From: Streptomyces sp. CGMCC 4.7035
GTDB taxonomy: Bacteria > Actinomycetota > Actinomycetes > Streptomycetales > Streptomycetaceae
Assembly: GCF_031583065.1 (NCBI RefSeq)
Contig: NZ_CP134053.1
Span: 2,108,001-2,172,000, forward strand
Reading direction: 5' to 3'
Length of the DNA stretch: 64,000 bases
Each line of letters opens with the position of its first letter. Within the stretch, counting starts at the first letter, position 1. Of the stretch, positions 61,959-64,000 are shown one piece after another. The notes under the pieces are model-generated. The model was not told the DNA's origin. It saw only the letters and a program-made list of their open reading frames with translations, and did not search any database. The position numbers and the translations under genes are program-made.

Positions 61959-64000
61959 ATGACAGAGACGGCGAGCGGTCCGGCACGAGGTTCCCGAGCA
62001 AAGGGCACCAAGGCCACCAAGGGACTGCGTATCGAGCGCATCCACACGACCCCGGGCGTGCACCCGTACGACGAGGTCGAGTGGGCGCGCCGTGACGTCG
62101 TCATGACCAACTGGCGCGACGGCTCGATCAACTTCGAGCAGCGTGGCGTCGAGTTCCCCGACTTCTGGTCGGTGAACGCGGTCAACATCGTCACCAGCAA
62201 GTACTTCCGCGGTGCCGTCGGCACCCCGCAGCGAGAGGTCAGCCTCAAGCAGCTGATCGACCGCATCGTGAAGACGTACCGGAAGGCCGGCGAGGACTAC
62301 AAGTACTTCGCTTCGCCCGCCGACGCGGAGATCTTCGAGCACGAACTGGCGTACGCCCTCCTGCACCAGATCTTCAGCTTCAACAGCCCCGTCTGGTTCA
62401 ACGTCGGCACCCCGCAGCCCCAGCAGGTCTCCGCCTGCTTCATCCTGTCCGTCGACGACTCCATGGAGTCGATCCTCGACTGGTACAAGGAAGAGGGCAT
62501 GATCTTCAAGGGCGGCTCCGGCGCCGGCCTGAACCTCTCCCGCATCCGCTCCTCCAAGGAGCTGCTGTCCTCCGGCGGCAACGCCTCCGGCCCGGTCTCC
62601 TTCATGCGCGGCGCCGACGCCTCCGCAGGAACGATCAAGTCGGGCGGCGCCACCCGCCGCGCCGCCAAGATGGTCATCCTGGACGTCGACCACCCGGACG
62701 TCGAGGACTTCATCGAGACCAAGGTCAAGGAAGAGGAGAAGATCCGCGCCCTGCGTGACGCGGGCTTCGACATGGACCTCGGCGGCGATGACATCACCTC
62801 CGTCCAGTACCAGAACGCCAACAACTCGGTCCGCGTCAACGACACCTTCATGAAGGCCGTCGAGAACGGCGAGAACTTCGGCCTGCGCGCCCGCATGACC
62901 GGTGAGGTCATCGAGGAGATCGACGCCAAGACGCTCTTCCGCAAGATGGCCGAGGCCGCCTGGGCCTGCGCCGACCCGGGCATCCAGTACGACGACATGA
63001 TCAACCACTGGCACACGTGCCCGGAGTCCGGCCGTATCAACGGCTCGAACCCGTGCAGCGAGTACATGCACCTGGACAACACGTCCTGCAACCTCGCCTC
63101 GCTGAACCTCATGAAGTTCCTGAAGGACGACGGCAAGGGCAGCCAGTCCTTCGACGTCGAGCGCTTCGCCCAGGTCGTCGAGCTGGTCATCACCGCGATG
63201 GACATCTCGATCTGCTTCGCGGACTTCCCGACCCAGAAGATCGGCGAGAACACCCGCGCCTTCCGCCAGCTCGGCATCGGCTACGCCAACCTCGGCGCCC
63301 TCCTCATGGCGACCGGCCACGCGTACGACTCCGACGGCGGCCGCGCCCTGGCCGGTGCCATCACCTCCCTGATGACCGGCACGGCGTACAAGCGCTCCGC
63401 CGAGCTGGCCGCGGTCGTCGGCCCGTACGACGGCTACGCCCGCAACGAGCAGCCGCACCTGCGCGTGATGAAGCAGCACGCCGACGCCAACGCCACGGCC
63501 GTCCGCATGGACGACCTGGACACCCCGGTGTGGGCCGCCGCCACGGAGGCCTGGCAGGACGTGCTGCGCCTCGGTGAGAAGAACGGCTTCCGCAACTCCC
63601 AGGCGTCCGTGCTCGCGCCGACCGGCACCATCGGTCTCGCGATGTCCTGCGACACCACGGGTGTCGAGCCGGACCTCGCGCTGGTCAAGTTCAAGAAGCT
63701 GGTCGGCGGCGGCTCGATGCAGATCGTCAACGGCACCGTGCCGCAGGCGCTGCGCCGCCTCGGCTACCAGGAGGAGCAGATCGAGGCGATCGTCGCCCAC
63801 ATCGCCGAGCACGGCAATGTGATCGACGCGCCGAGCCTCAAGCACGAGCACTACGAGGTCTTCGACTGCGCCATGGGCGAGCGCGCCATCTCCCCGATGG
63901 GCCACGTCCGCATGATGGCCGCGATCCAGCCGTGGATCTCCGGTGCCATCTCCAAGACGGTCAACATGCCGGAGACGGCGACCGTCGAGGAGGTCGAGGA
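61959..64000 (+). CDS. nrdJ: Vitamin B12-dependent (class II) ribonucleotide reductase NrdJ, 5' part
   Basis: Adenosylcobalamin-dependent reductase making dNTPs; allows growth with or without oxygen. The gene runs off the window end after 680 codons. Visible features: [11 protein letters not shown], the substrate-site cysteine in [10 protein letters not shown], the [10 protein letters not shown] loop, [20 protein letters not shown] with the N-C-E-type catalytic residues (N, C, E of NPCSE), and [14 protein letters not shown] at 61959 follows GGGAGG. No cobalamin riboswitch is evident between nrdR and nrdJ, so control is probably by NrdR. Confidence 0.95.
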   Translation, partial: MTETASGPARGSRAKGTKATKGLRIERIHTTPGVHPYDEVEWARRDVVMTNWRDGSINFEQRGVEFPDFWSVNAVNIVTSKYFRGAVGTPQREVSLKQLIDRIVKTYRKAGEDYKYFASPADAEIFEHELAYALLHQIFSFNSPVWFNVGTPQPQQVSACFILSVDDSMESILDWYKEEGMIFKGGSGAGLNLSRIRSSKELLSSGGNASGPVSFMRGADASAGTIKSGGATRRAAKMVILDVDHPDVEDFIETKVKEEEKIRALRDAGFDMDLGGDDITSVQYQNANNSVRVNDTFMKAVENGENFGLRARMTGEVIEEIDAKTLFRKMAEAAWACADPGIQYDDMINHWHTCPESGRINGSNPCSEYMHLDNTSCNLASLNLMKFLKDDGKGSQSFDVERFAQVVELVITAMDISICFADFPTQKIGENTRAFRQLGIGYANLGALLMATGHAYDSDGGRALAGAITSLMTGTAYKRSAELAAVVGPYDGYARNEQPHLRVMKQHADANATAVRMDDLDTPVWAAATEAWQDVLRLGEKNGFRNSQASVLAPTGTIGLAMSCDTTGVEPDLALVKFKKLVGGGSMQIVNGTVPQALRRLGYQEEQIEAIVAHIAEHGNVIDAPSLKHEHYEVFDCAMGERAISPMGHVRMMAAIQPWISGAISKTVNMPETATVEEVE

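Overview
The window is high-GC, gene-dense chromosomal DNA of a Streptomyces or very close relative. The evidence is the very strong third-position G+C, many GTG/TTG starts, Streptomyces-type proteins (ClgR, LexA, RshA, NrdR/NrdJ), and a gene order (ftsK-rimO-pgsA-cinA-clgR ... recA-recX ... gluABCD ... miaB-miaA-dapF-rsh-hflX ... lexA/nrdR-nrdJ) that I recall as the conserved core of Streptomyces chromosomes. I see no rRNA, tRNA, prophage, IS element, CRISPR array or large biosynthetic cluster, so most of the window is core genome. Novelty, if any, lies in regulatory DNA, intergenic repeats and lineage-specific insertions rather than in a new gene system.

Layout. 1-8.6 kb: DNA translocase FtsK, a RodZ-like HTH membrane protein, RimO, PgsA, CinA, ClgR and a Dps protein. 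8.6-9.1 kb: a tandem array of about 16 degenerate 23-bp units. 9.1-16 kb (minus strand): an SDR oxidoreductase, a Nei/Fpg glycosylase and the very large Lhr helicase. 16-18 kb: an AraC regulator overlapping azlC-azlD. 18-23.6 kb: a terpene-cyclase-like protein, DUF3046, an AI-2E/PerM-family membrane protein, a membrane protein, recA and recX. 23.7-26.7 kb: cysteine dioxygenase plus rhodanese behind a cysteine-containing leader peptide and a 33-bp palindrome, then an FAD monooxygenase. 26.9-30.4 kb: the glutamate ABC transporter operon gluABCD. 30.7-34 kb: a two-component system convergent with an orphan TAXI binding protein. 34-38.2 kb: MazG, ArsR, MgtA-type ATPase, TatA. 38.4-44.5 kb: miaB, a LigB-like protein, two small proteins, miaA, a membrane protein, a second degenerate array and dapF. 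45-51 kb: RSH (p)ppGpp enzyme, a decayed gene, M1 aminopeptidase, HflX. 51.2-57.6 kb: a secreted serine protease and a three-gene NIS siderophore-like set. 57.8-64 kb: a DinG-like helicase, LexA, NrdR and the start of B12-dependent ribonucleotide reductase NrdJ (cut by the window end).

Regulation. DNA-damage genes dominate: recA, lhr and the dinG-like gene carry the same TTGTCAGTG-N8-(T/C)ANNNT promoter (the mycobacterial RecA-NDp/PafBC motif), recA also has a GAAC-N4-type SOS box and lexA has its own LexA box. At least ten genes have a -10-like hexamer exactly 6-7 nt before the start codon, which predicts leaderless mRNAs. Several convergent gene pairs are separated by long perfect hairpins. 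Four intergenic stretches contain degenerate tandem repeats, and two further stretches match repeats that I remember as dispersed in Streptomyces genomes.
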